Positions 25,697-34,305 of a stretch of DNA of 64,000 nucleotides are shown piece by piece; the stretch's first letter is position 1, and the number at the start of each line of letters is the position of its first letter. Both the position numbers and the translations under genes were made by a program. This stretch comes from Tautonia plasticadhaerens (GTDB taxonomy: Bacteria > Planctomycetota > Planctomycetia > Isosphaerales > Isosphaeraceae). Location of the stretch: assembly GCF_007752535.1 (NCBI RefSeq), contig NZ_CP036426.1, positions 5,766,001 through 5,830,000 on the forward strand. The letters run 5' to 3'. The notes beneath the pieces were generated by a model. That model saw nothing but the letters and a program-made list of their open reading frames with translations, ran no database searches and had not been told where the DNA came from.

Positions 25697-28252
25697 TCAG
25701 ACCCGTCGGGCCCTGAGCGCGGCGAGCTGGGCCCGGAGCCCGGTGGCGCCGGGCGCCCGGAACTCGCCCAGGGGGATCGTCCGGACGCCGTGGTTGATCG
25801 AGCCCGTCCGCTCCCCGACCTTGAATCGGCCCCGGGTGAAGACTTCCTTGGGCAGGGTGTAGATGCCCCGGTTGCCGTGCTTGCTGGCCGCGAAGTTGCG
25901 GTCGACCGCCTGATCCGGGAAGAAGAAGTTCCGGGTCCTCAGCGCGAAGCCGGGCCGGGAGAGGAACTGCTGGTAGGTCGCCCGGGAGAACGGCAGGGGC
26001 CGGTAGAAGGGCAGCCCGGAGAGGGCCTCCGGCGTGGGGGCCAGGGCCTCGCCGTAGGCCGGGGCCGCGGCATTCGGCGGCGGGAAGCCGATGTTGGCGA
26101 CGCCGGACGCACCCCCGCCGGGCGGCGGCGGCGGCGGCGGCGGGGGAGGCGGCGGGGGCGTCGGGGTGGCCAGGTCGACGAACGAGCCTTCGATGACGAA
26201 GGCGCCGCCGGAAAATGAGGTGCCGTTGGCTGCGCTGTTATAGACGGGGTTGTCCAGCGGCGCCCCGACGATGAAGTCGCCGAAGTCGTCGTTGTCGACG
26301 GTGATCGTGGGCGTGAACGGCGAGGCGTTGAAGGGGGACGTGCCCGAGACGCTCGTGCCGAGGTACGCGGTCACGGACCCGGGCCCGGTCCGGAAGTTCT
26401 GGGCGCCGAGGAACCGGGAGACGGGCGGGTTGGTCGGAGTGGTGTTCCGGGACCTCGACTCCGTGTTAGCGAAGACGTCGAGGGGGACCAGCACTGGGAC
26501 TTCCTGCCCGGTGCCGGCGACGAGGTAGACCGCCCCCCGCCGGTTCTGGCCGCCGAAGCCCGGGGCCCCGATGAGCAGCTCCGGCAGGGCGTCGTTGTTC
26601 ATCGTGATGGTCACGCCGACCGACGCACCGGTCAGGTCCCCGGGGTTCGCCCCGGCGAAGGTGACCGTTCGGAGGACATCGGGTTCGATCGAGCCGATCG
26701 TGAAGATCCGCTCGTCGATCGGGGGCCTGGTCTCGTTGCCGTAGACGAGGGTGGCGATCCCGACGGAGTTCCCGAAGCCGGGGGCCCCGAAGATGAGGTC
26801 GAAGTTGCCGTCGCCGTCGTAATCCCCCGCCGTCGAGACGTCGTACCCGACCAGGTCGCCGTTGTTGACGCCCGCGAACACCAGGCCCTCGATCAGCGTG
26901 TCGTTGTCCTGCGTGAGGTTGAGCTGCCCCAGCGAGTAGAAGGGGACGGCGGTGGTGCCGAACTGATTGAGCAGGTCGCTCGCCCCAAAGATCAGGTACG
27001 TGCGGCCCTGCCCCAGGACGCCGCCGAGGGGAGCGGGGGCGCCGATGAGGAGGTCGCCGTTGGAGGCGTCGTTGTCGACGTTCCCCGCCCGGGCCAGCGA
27101 GAATCCGGCCTGGCTGCCGGCGGCGGCCCCGGCGAAGAGGATGCCCCGGTCGTCCCCGGCGATCGTGCCGAAGTCGTCGAGGGAGATCGTGGCGGGGGGG
27201 TCGACCGGGAAAATGTCGCCGCTGAGCAGGAAGACGCCGCCGTTGTCGACGATGACCTGGCCCTGGGCCAGCGGGATGTCGGCCAGCGGCGCCCCGATCG
27301 CCAGGTCGGGGATGCCGTCGGCAATCACGTCGCCGGCCTGGGAGATCGCCTGGCCGAACCGGGAGGCGACCAGACCGGTGGGCGGGGTGATGATGGTGAA
27401 ATCCAGGTTCGGGTCGATGCCCGAGGGCTGGTCGAAGTCGACGTCCCTCGCCCCTTCCGGCAGGCCGGAGATGGTCGAGGAGCCGTAAATGACGTAGACC
27501 CGGCCCGAATCGCCGTTGGCGCCCGGGGCCCCGATCAGGATGTCGGCGAACCCGTCCCGGTTGATGTCGCCGGCCGCCCCGACGGAGGCGCCGAACTCGT
27601 CGTCGTTGGTGGCGCTGGTCCGGAACGTGACGCCGTTGAAGGCGTAGATGTCGCCGCCGGCGTTGTCGGCCGGGTCGACCGTGGCCGGCCTGGGGCTGGT
27701 CTGCTGGGCGTTGCCGAGCTGCTGGAGGTCTGCGACCCGGTTGTTCTGCGCGGTGATCGAATCGTCTTCGACGTCGAAGGTGTTCGTCAGCTCGAGGTAA
27801 TCGATATCGGCGTCCGCCGGGTTGGCCGACTGCGACCCGAAGACCAGGAAGACCTGACCGGTGCCCTCGGTGACGACGGGGATGCCGGTCTGCGCCGAGA
27901 TGGAGACGCTGGTCGGGGCGCCGATGACGAAGTCGTTGAAGCCGTCGCCGTTGACGTCCCCCACGAAGGTCACGTCGAAGCCGGTGTCCAGCCCCGTCGT
28001 CGAGGGGATCGTGAACTGGACCCCGAGCGGCTGCTGGGGCTGGACGGGGGTGTCGTTCGGGTCGGTCGGGATGCCGTCGATGAAGGGGGGCGGAGGGGTC
28101 GTGTCGTCGGTGGGGGCGTCGAACACGCCGTTGTCGAGCGGGAAGTTGGTGAGCAGATCACGCCGCTCCAGCGGGGTGACGCCGACGCGGAGCGATCGGG
28201 AGCGTCCCCGGCGACTGGTCATCGATCCTGGCTTCGGGAAGCCGAAACGCAT
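25697..28252 (-). CDS. FG-GAP (integrin alpha beta-propeller) repeat surface protein
   Basis: An 851-residue secreted protein. The start at 28252 has a perfect AGGAG 6 nt upstream. The N-terminus has RSRSLRVGVTPLERRDLLT, the 'LE-R-LL' element common near the start of large secreted planctomycete proteins. Seven FG-GAP blades are visible, each with a calcium-loop D-x-[ND]-x-D and an IGAP-type ending: DVNGDGFNDFVIGAP, DINRDGFADILIGAP, ADGIPDLAIGAP, GDLLIGAP, DYDGDGNFDLIFGAP, NNDALPELLIGAP and DNDDFGDFIVGAP. A polyproline run (about residues 698-712) separates the propeller from an unrecognised C-terminal region of about 135 residues. I infer a cell-surface or matrix adhesion-type propeller; the ligand is unknown. 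Confidence 0.9.
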   Translation of the reverse strand: MRFGFPKPGSMTSRRGRSRSLRVGVTPLERRDLLTNFPLDNGVFDAPTDDTTPPPPFIDGIPTDPNDTPVQPQQPLGVQFTIPSTTGLDTGFDVTFVGDVNGDGFNDFVIGAPTSVSISAQTGIPVVTEGTGQVFLVFGSQSANPADADIDYLELTNTFDVEDDSITAQNNRVADLQQLGNAQQTSPRPATVDPADNAGGDIYAFNGVTFRTSATNDDEFGASVGAAGDINRDGFADILIGAPGANGDSGRVYVIYGSSTISGLPEGARDVDFDQPSGIDPNLDFTIITPPTGLVASRFGQAISQAGDVIADGIPDLAIGAPLADIPLAQGQVIVDNGGVFLLSGDIFPVDPPATISLDDFGTIAGDDRGILFAGAAAGSQAGFSLARAGNVDNDASNGDLLIGAPAPLGGVLGQGRTYLIFGASDLLNQFGTTAVPFYSLGQLNLTQDNDTLIEGLVFAGVNNGDLVGYDVSTAGDYDGDGNFDLIFGAPGFGNSVGIATLVYGNETRPPIDERIFTIGSIEPDVLRTVTFAGANPGDLTGASVGVTITMNNDALPELLIGAPGFGGQNRRGAVYLVAGTGQEVPVLVPLDVFANTESRSRNTTPTNPPVSRFLGAQNFRTGPGSVTAYLGTSVSGTSPFNASPFTPTITVDNDDFGDFIVGAPLDNPVYNSAANGTSFSGGAFVIEGSFVDLATPTPPPPPPPPPPPPPGGGASGVANIGFPPPNAAAPAYGEALAPTPEALSGLPFYRPLPFSRATYQQFLSRPGFALRTRNFFFPDQAVDRNFAASKHGNRGIYTLPKEVFTRGRFKVGERTGSINHGVRTIPLGEFRAPGATGLRAQLAALRARRV

Positions 28253-28682
28253 GAGAGACTCCTTCCGTGTACTCCGAGACCGCTCCCGCGAATACCTCGG
28301 ACGGCGGTCGGCTTCGTCCGGGGCCGAGGGACGGCCGGGGCCGGGGCGGGAATGGCGTGGTTCCCGGTATCGACCGGGGCGATCGGCGAAACCATTCGCG
28401 CCGACCCGCCGCAGGACCCCGCACGGTCCTCCGATTCCGCTGTCTATTTCGGCCCCGGCGGCGTCGGGGCTCCACGGCCCGACCCCGGGGCGGGCCGGCC
28501 CCGCCGGCGCAATCGGCTCATCCCGAACAACCCGGTCGTCCGATACCCAAGACCGTGACGCGATCGGGGTCGGGTCGTCGGCGGACCCGTGCCGTCGTCG
28601 GATCCCTGTCTATAACGTCCCCGGGGCCGGTCTCGGACCGGCCGGGCAAACCGGGGCCCCCGGGAACTCGGAGGATCGAATC
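28253..28682. other. Divergent intergenic region between FG-GAP gene and export operon
   Basis: This 430-nt region must contain the promoter of the TolC-type operon and that of the FG-GAP gene. A -10-like TATAAC is at 28611-28616 on the plus strand, 66 nt before the GTG start, but a matching -35 is poor. Open frames crossing the region are Arg/Pro-rich and not supported. Confidence 0.45.
28611..28616 (+). promoter_or_regulatory. Possible -10 element of the TolC-adaptor-ABC operon
   Basis: TATAAC matches 5 of 6 positions of the sigma-70 -10 consensus in otherwise very G+C-rich DNA. The -35 position 17 nt upstream (CGTGCC) is poor. It is suitably placed, about 66 nt before the first gene of the operon. 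Confidence 0.35.
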
Positions 28683-31613
28683 GTGAGCACGTCCAAGACG
28701 CGGAGGGCATCGGGCAGCCGGTCGGCTCGGCTGGCCCTGGCCATCGCGGCCCTGGCCGCCTCGCCCGGCTGCACCCGGGAATTCTTCCGGAACTGGGCGG
28801 ACCAGGACGTCACCGAGGCGATCTTCGAGAAGAGCCGGGACCCCCGGCACCGGATCGACCTCTTCACGATCACCCCGCCGCCGACGTCCCGGTTCTCCGA
28901 CCCCTACGACCCGGACCGGCCCCCGGCCCCGCCCGACGACTACGTGGCCCAGGAGCTCAACCCGCAGCCGCAGCGGCCCCGGCACCGGCTGATCACCCCG
29001 GCCGAGGGGACCGGCTACCTCGACCTGCTGGAGCAGTGGCGCCGGGAGCGCGGCCCCAGGCGTCGGCCGGTCGACGTCACCGTCGACACCGGCCCGAGCA
29101 TGGACGAGGCGGCCCCCCCGCCGAGCCGGACCCCCTCCCCCTTCCCCCCGGATCCGAATCGGGGGCCGGGCGAGCCCGGGATGTCGCCTATTCCAGGGGA
29201 GACGCCCGGGGAGGTCGCCCCGCCCGACCCCCGCCGCCTCGCCCCGGACGCGGACGCCCCGCCCGAACCCCTTTCCTCCTCCTCGATTCGGGACAATTCC
29301 GTGCTGACGGCCTCGCTCCAGATTCCCGAACCGGTGATCCCCGGCCTCGAGCCGGAGCAGTCGCCGTCCGGGGTCGAGGACGTCCCGCCCCCGCAGGTCC
29401 CCCCCGATTTCGAGCCGGGCCCGTCCCTGTTCGGGGATGAAGGTGACTCCCCCGAGGCGATCTCCGGCCTCTCCGAGAGTGCGGCCGAGGGGGCCGGCGG
29501 CGACCGGGACCTGATCGAGATCCTCAAGCCCGACGCGGTCGTCTTCGACGAGGCCCGCGCCGCCGGCCTCGGCGCGGGGATCGACCCCTACATCGTCGAC
29601 GGCCGCCAGATCCTCACCCTGGCCCTTCAGAACAGCCGGGCCTACCAGTTCCGGCTGGAAGACCTGTACCTGCAAGCATTGAACGTGACGCTCCAGCGGT
29701 TCCAGTTCACGCCGCAGTTCGCCGCCGGGCTGAATCCCGGGGCCCCGGCCTTCGGCGGGTTCACGGGCCCGACCCCGGGCAATTCCTACATCTACCGGAC
29801 CGAGGAAACGGGCTCCCCGTCGTCCTTGCTGAGCGTGGGCGGGCTGGCCGGCTTCGGCAAGCTGCTCTCCTTCGGCACGTCGGTCACCGGCAACTTCGCC
29901 AACCAGACGGTGATCAACTTCGGCGGCCCCAACGCGGTGGAGACGACCTCCCAGTCGTTCCTGCCGCTGAACCTGGTGATCCCGTTCCTCCGGGGGGGCG
30001 GCCGGGCCGTCACCCTGGAGCCGCTGACCCAGCAGGAGCGGGCCCTGCTCTACGAGGTCCGGGACTTCGCCCGGTTCCGCAAGGAGTTCTTCGTCAGCGT
30101 GCTGGCCGGCGGGGGCATCACCGGCGGCGGCGGCGACCCGCTCGTGGGCTTCCTGGAAATCCTCCGGCAGATTCAGGCCCTGGAGAACAATACCAAGAAC
30201 GTCGCCGCCTACGAGCGCGTGCTGGAGGTCTTCCAGGAGCTCTCCCGGGGGGCCGCCTCGACGGTCCGCCCGCTCGACCTGGTGAACGTCGAGATCGACC
30301 TCCAGAATCAGCGCCTGAGCCTGCTCTCGTCGAGCGTCCAGTACCGCAACCAGCTCGACAACTTCAAGCAGCAGCTCGGCCTGCCGCCGGACGTGCCCAT
30401 GGTCCCGGCGACCGACCTGCTGGAGGGCTTCCGCCGGGTCTTCGACGAGATCGACGCCCTGAAGACCAAGCCCCGGCCGGTGCTCGAGGAGCTCATCGGT
30501 CGCCTGCCCGCGCTGGAAGACGTGGTCATCAACGGCCGGCCCGTCATCGCCCGGTTCCGGGAGGCGGCCGAGATCGCCCGACGCCGGCAGCCCCTCCAGC
30601 AACGGCTGGCCGACCGCCAGCTCGCCCGCAGTTCGGCCGAGCAGCAGATCACCCTGCTGACCGACACGCTGAGGCAGGGACTGGGCATCCTCAGCGACGA
30701 GGAGATCCGGACCTACGAGCGGGAACTCGACCAGGCCCGCGAGGTGCTGGCCGGGCTCGGCCCGGAGCTCGACCGCCGCGACCAGCAGGAGATCTCCGAC
30801 CTGATCGAGGCCGAGCGTGAGGTGTACAATCAGGCCAACGACCAGCTCGAGGACCTGCTCCGCTCCGGCCAGCGGGTCGCCCTGGAGAACCGGCTCGACT
30901 TGATGAACGCCCGGGCGACGCTTTATGATGCATGGCGCCAACTGGCCGTCACGGCCAACGCCCTGCAGGGCATCTTCACCGCGACGCTCTCCAACCAGTA
31001 CCTCACGCCGCTCGCCACCAGCAACAACCCGTTCGGCTTCGACGAGCAGACCAAGCAGTTCAACCTGGCCCTGCGGGCCGAGCTGCCGCTGATCCGGCTC
31101 TCCGAGCGGAACCAGTACGTCGCCTCCCTGATCGCCTACCAGCGGGCCCGGCGCTCACTGATGCAGGTCGAGGACTCCCTGAAGAATCAGCTCCGCCAGA
31201 ACCTCCGCCAGCTCCAGGTGCAGTATCAGGGGTACGAAATCCAGAAGACGTCCTACATCGCCGCCCTGGTGACCCTGGACCAGTCGTTCCAGAGCTTCCT
31301 GGAACCCCCCCGGAGCACCGGCGGCAGCTCGGGGGGCAGCCAGCTCGTCCTGACTTTGCTCCGAGGCCTCAACGGCGTGAACAACGCCCAGAACGGCCTG
31401 ATCTCCAGCTGGGTCCAGTACCAGACGACCCGCCTTGCCCTGTATCGCGACCTCGGCATCATGCCATACGACGAGTGGGAGGCCTTTTATGAACTTTTCC
31501 CTGCAGCAAGCCCCTCAGCATCCCTCGGCGACGGCGCCGGAGGAGTCGAACGTGCCCCCGCTCCGCCGATCGTCCTCGGGCCAGACGCCGGCCCCGAAGC
31601 GTCGGGGCTCTAA
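28683..31613 (+). CDS. TolC-family outer membrane efflux protein with long Pro-rich N-terminus
   Basis: A 976-residue protein starting with GTG at 28683, preceded by GGAGG 8 nt upstream. The frame is open further upstream, but that part overlaps the divergent gene's leader and is low complexity. The N-terminus VSTSKTRRASGSRSARLAL leads to a hydrophobic stretch ending in SPGC, a weak lipoprotein box. Residues about 40-290 are Pro/Glu/Asp-rich and unlike TolC. The outer-membrane-factor core begins near residue 305 (DGRQILTLALQNSRAYQFRL). It has long helices (for example RSLMQVEDSLKNQLRQNLRQ, about 820-840) and ends YDEWEAFYELF. It would form the outer membrane channel for the adaptor and ABC transporter that follow. 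Its last 125 nt overlap the adaptor gene. Confidence 0.85.
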   Translation: MSTSKTRRASGSRSARLALAIAALAASPGCTREFFRNWADQDVTEAIFEKSRDPRHRIDLFTITPPPTSRFSDPYDPDRPPAPPDDYVAQELNPQPQRPRHRLITPAEGTGYLDLLEQWRRERGPRRRPVDVTVDTGPSMDEAAPPPSRTPSPFPPDPNRGPGEPGMSPIPGETPGEVAPPDPRRLAPDADAPPEPLSSSSIRDNSVLTASLQIPEPVIPGLEPEQSPSGVEDVPPPQVPPDFEPGPSLFGDEGDSPEAISGLSESAAEGAGGDRDLIEILKPDAVVFDEARAAGLGAGIDPYIVDGRQILTLALQNSRAYQFRLEDLYLQALNVTLQRFQFTPQFAAGLNPGAPAFGGFTGPTPGNSYIYRTEETGSPSSLLSVGGLAGFGKLLSFGTSVTGNFANQTVINFGGPNAVETTSQSFLPLNLVIPFLRGGGRAVTLEPLTQQERALLYEVRDFARFRKEFFVSVLAGGGITGGGGDPLVGFLEILRQIQALENNTKNVAAYERVLEVFQELSRGAASTVRPLDLVNVEIDLQNQRLSLLSSSVQYRNQLDNFKQQLGLPPDVPMVPATDLLEGFRRVFDEIDALKTKPRPVLEELIGRLPALEDVVINGRPVIARFREAAEIARRRQPLQQRLADRQLARSSAEQQITLLTDTLRQGLGILSDEEIRTYERELDQAREVLAGLGPELDRRDQQEISDLIEAEREVYNQANDQLEDLLRSGQRVALENRLDLMNARATLYDAWRQLAVTANALQGIFTATLSNQYLTPLATSNNPFGFDEQTKQFNLALRAELPLIRLSERNQYVASLIAYQRARRSLMQVEDSLKNQLRQNLRQLQVQYQGYEIQKTSYIAALVTLDQSFQSFLEPPRSTGGSSGGSQLVLTLLRGLNGVNNAQNGLISSWVQYQTTRLALYRDLGIMPYDEWEAFYELFPAASPSASLGDGAGGVERAPAPPIVLGPDAGPEASGL

Positions 31614-33438
31614 GCTGGGCCGCCGTCTGGCCGTGCTGACGATGGGATGCGCCGTCGTCGGCACCGCCGGCTACTTCGCCCTGACCCAGGCCGACTCGGC
31701 CGGCGGCGCCACCCTCTCCTCGATCCCGGGCCTGGCCAAGTGGCTGGGCCCGGCGGCGCCGACCGTCCTGACGTATGAGGCCAAGCGCGGCCCGCTGATC
31801 GTCACCGTCAAGGAGCGCGGCAACCTCGAGAGCACCAACAACCTGGAGGCCAAGAGCGAGGTCGAGGGGCAGACCACCATCATCATGATCCTGCCCGAGG
31901 GGACCAAGGTGGTGAAGGACCAGCTCGTCTGCGAGCTGGACTCGGCGGCCCTGACCGACAACCTGGCCAACCAGCAGATCGCCACCGAGCGGGCCCAGGC
32001 CGACTACGCCAACGCGATCAAGACCCGCGAGGTCGCCGAGATCAACGTCGAGGAATACAAGAAGGGCATCTACCCCCAGGAAGAGAAGACGGTAATGGGC
32101 GAGATCAAGCTCGCCCAGTCGGAGCTGGAACGCTCCAAGGACCGCCTCGACTGGTCCAACGACATGCTCGGCCTGGGCTACATCAGCCAGGCCCAGAACC
32201 TCAGCGACAAGTACGACCTGCAGCGGGCCACCTTCAACCTGGAGCAGGCCGAGAAGAAGCTCGAGGTGCTCAAGCAGTACACCTACGAGAAGCAGATCAA
32301 GTCGCTCGAGGGCGACGTCGAGAAGGCCAAGGCCGACGAGCTGGCCAAGAAGTCGACCTTCGAGCTGGAGAAGGAGAAGGAGGAGCGGCTGCGGCGGATG
32401 ATCGAGAAGTGCAAGATCTACGCCCCCGGCCCCGGCATCGTCGTCTATCACCAGGAGGAAGGCCGCTGGGGCAGCCAGGAAGGCCCCTCGATCATGGAAG
32501 GGGCCACCGTCCGCGAGCGGCAGACGATCTTCAAGCTCCCCGACATCGACAACATGCAGGTCAATACGAAGGTGCATGAGTCGATGATCGACAAGGTCAA
32601 GCCGGGCATGAGCTCCCGGATCCGGATCGACGCGTTCCCCAACAACGAGCTCAGCGGCACGCTGCTGGAAGTCAAGCCGCTGCCCGACCCCACCAGCTTC
32701 TTCAGCTCCGACGTGAAGGTCTACACCACGCTGGTCAAGGTCGAGAACGCCCACGAGGGGCTCCGCCCCGGCATGACGGCCGAGGTGACGATCCTCATCG
32801 CCCGGATGGAGGACGTGGTCAGCGTCCCGGTCCAGGCGATCATCGAGTACGGCGGCCGGCACCACGTCTGGGTCGTCCGCCCCGACGGGGGCTGGGAGAA
32901 CCGGCCGGTCGAGGTCGGCATGTCCAACACCAAGTACGTCGAGATCGACGAGGGGCTGGTCGAGGGCGAGCGCGTGGCCCTGGATCCCCGGTCGATCATG
33001 ACCGAGGCCGAGAAGCGGGACGCCTTCGGGGCCGGCGGCGACCGGAAGTCCGCCGAGGACCTGGGCAGCTGGAACGACGAGGACGCCGCCAAGGCCAAGG
33101 CCGCCAGCGAGCAGCCCTCCGCCAGGGCCGCCGCCGGTGCCGGCGGGGCCGCCGGCGGGATGCGCGAGATGTTCTCCAAGATCAGCGCGGAGGACCGCCA
33201 GAAGCTCTTCACCGGCACCGACGACGAGAAGAAGGAAATCCTCAAGAAGGCGGGCATGGACGACGCGGCCGCCCAGCAGGCCCTCGATCGGATGAAGTCG
33301 ATGGGCGGGGCCGGCGGCCCTCCCGGTGGCTTCGGCGGGCCCGGTGGCGGCGGACCCGGCGGAGGTGGCCCCGGCGGGCCCGGCGGCGGTCGTCGAGGCG
33401 GCCAGGGTGGCCCCGGCGGCGGAGGTGCCCAGCAGTGA
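31489..33438 (+). CDS. HlyD/MacA-type periplasmic adaptor of the export system
   Basis: A 649-residue membrane fusion protein. It has one N-terminal membrane helix (LAVLTMGCAVVGTAGYFAL, about 47-65) and a split lipoyl domain: GPLIVTVKERGNLES and TTIIMILPEGTKVVKDQLVCELD. A long coiled coil runs over about 150-305, followed by the second lipoyl half (CKIYAPGPGIVVYH) and beta-barrel. The C-terminal 90 residues contain a helical pair and a Gly/Pro-rich tail. The ATG at 31489 overlaps the TolC gene by 125 nt. An in-frame GTG at 31552 has GGAGGAG just upstream and may be the true start (628 residues), still overlapping by 62 nt. The adaptor should link the MacB-like pump to the TolC channel. Confidence 0.88.
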   Translation: MNFSLQQAPQHPSATAPEESNVPPLRRSSSGQTPAPKRRGSKLGRRLAVLTMGCAVVGTAGYFALTQADSAGGATLSSIPGLAKWLGPAAPTVLTYEAKRGPLIVTVKERGNLESTNNLEAKSEVEGQTTIIMILPEGTKVVKDQLVCELDSAALTDNLANQQIATERAQADYANAIKTREVAEINVEEYKKGIYPQEEKTVMGEIKLAQSELERSKDRLDWSNDMLGLGYISQAQNLSDKYDLQRATFNLEQAEKKLEVLKQYTYEKQIKSLEGDVEKAKADELAKKSTFELEKEKEERLRRMIEKCKIYAPGPGIVVYHQEEGRWGSQEGPSIMEGATVRERQTIFKLPDIDNMQVNTKVHESMIDKVKPGMSSRIRIDAFPNNELSGTLLEVKPLPDPTSFFSSDVKVYTTLVKVENAHEGLRPGMTAEVTILIARMEDVVSVPVQAIIEYGGRHHVWVVRPDGGWENRPVEVGMSNTKYVEIDEGLVEGERVALDPRSIMTEAEKRDAFGAGGDRKSAEDLGSWNDEDAAKAKAASEQPSARAAAGAGGAAGGMREMFSKISAEDRQKLFTGTDDEKKEILKKAGMDDAAAQQALDRMKSMGGAGGPPGGFGGPGGGGPGGGGPGGPGGGRRGGQGGPGGGGAQQ

Positions 33439-34280
33439 CCGTGATGGACGACTTCCCGCTCATGGACGAACGGCCGGGTACCTCCGGGGCCCAGCCGATC
33501 GTCCGCCTCCGGGACATCCGCAAGCAGTACGTGATGGGCAAGGCCGGCGGTCGCCACGAGGCGATCGTCGTCCACGCCCTCCGCGGGGTCTCGGTCGACT
33601 TCTACCCCGGCGAGTACGTGGCGATCATGGGCGCCTCGGGGTCGGGCAAGAGCACCATGCTCAACCTGCTCGGCTGCCTCGACCGCCCCACCAGCGGCCA
33701 GTACCTGCTCGGCGACCAGGACGTGGCCCAGCTCACCGACGACGAGCTCTCGGAGATCCGGAGCCGATACATCGGCTTCATCTTCCAGGCCTACAACCTG
33801 ATCCAGCAGTACACGGTCCACGAGAACATCCAGCTCCCGCTGACCTACCAGGGCTCGGGGAAAGTCTCCGAGGAGGACGACGCCCGGACGCTGGAACTGG
33901 CCGAGATGGTCGGGCTCGGCGACCGGATGGATCACCGCCCCAACCAGCTCTCCGGCGGCCAGCAGCAGCGGGTGGCGATCGCCCGGTCGCTGGTCAACGA
34001 CCCCTACATCATCCTGGCCGACGAGGCCACCGGCAACCTCGACAGCGCCACCAGCGACGAGATCATGGCGATGCTGGAGCGGCTCAACCAGACGGGCAAG
34101 ACCATCATCATGGTCACCCACGAGGACGACATCGCCGAGCACGCCCGGCGGGTCATCCGGATGCGGGACGGACAGATCATCACCGACGCCCCGAGCGAGC
34201 GGATGAAGGGCGAGCCGCCGGAGGTCGTCGGCCTCGGCCTCGGCACCGGCCTGCCCGGCGCGGCGCTGGCCCCGGCCTGA
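33435..34280 (+). CDS. ABC transporter ATP-binding protein, MacB/LolD type
   Basis: A 281-residue ATPase. Walker A is GASGSGKST (about residues 66-74), the Q-loop is FIFQAYNL, the ABC signature is NQLSGGQQQRVAIARSL and Walker B is IILADEATGNLD, with the switch His in MVTHEDDI. The arrangement matches ATPases that work with FtsX/MacB-type permeases. The GTG at 33435 overlaps the adaptor's TGA (GTGA); an ATG three codons later at 33444 is an equally good start. About 25 residues precede and 30 follow the usual domain. Translational coupling with the adaptor is likely. Confidence 0.95.
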   Translation: MTVMDDFPLMDERPGTSGAQPIVRLRDIRKQYVMGKAGGRHEAIVVHALRGVSVDFYPGEYVAIMGASGSGKSTMLNLLGCLDRPTSGQYLLGDQDVAQLTDDELSEIRSRYIGFIFQAYNLIQQYTVHENIQLPLTYQGSGKVSEEDDARTLELAEMVGLGDRMDHRPNQLSGGQQQRVAIARSLVNDPYIILADEATGNLDSATSDEIMAMLERLNQTGKTIIMVTHEDDIAEHARRVIRMRDGQIITDAPSERMKGEPPEVVGLGLGTGLPGAALAPA

Positions 34281-34305
34281 CCACTCACGGCGAGAGAACC
34301 GAGCG

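Noticed and set aside
28518-30941. An 807-codon minus-strand open frame opposite the TolC gene
   Set aside because: The composition is Gly/Val/Leu/Glu-biased without motifs, and the plus-strand frame encodes an obvious TolC protein.
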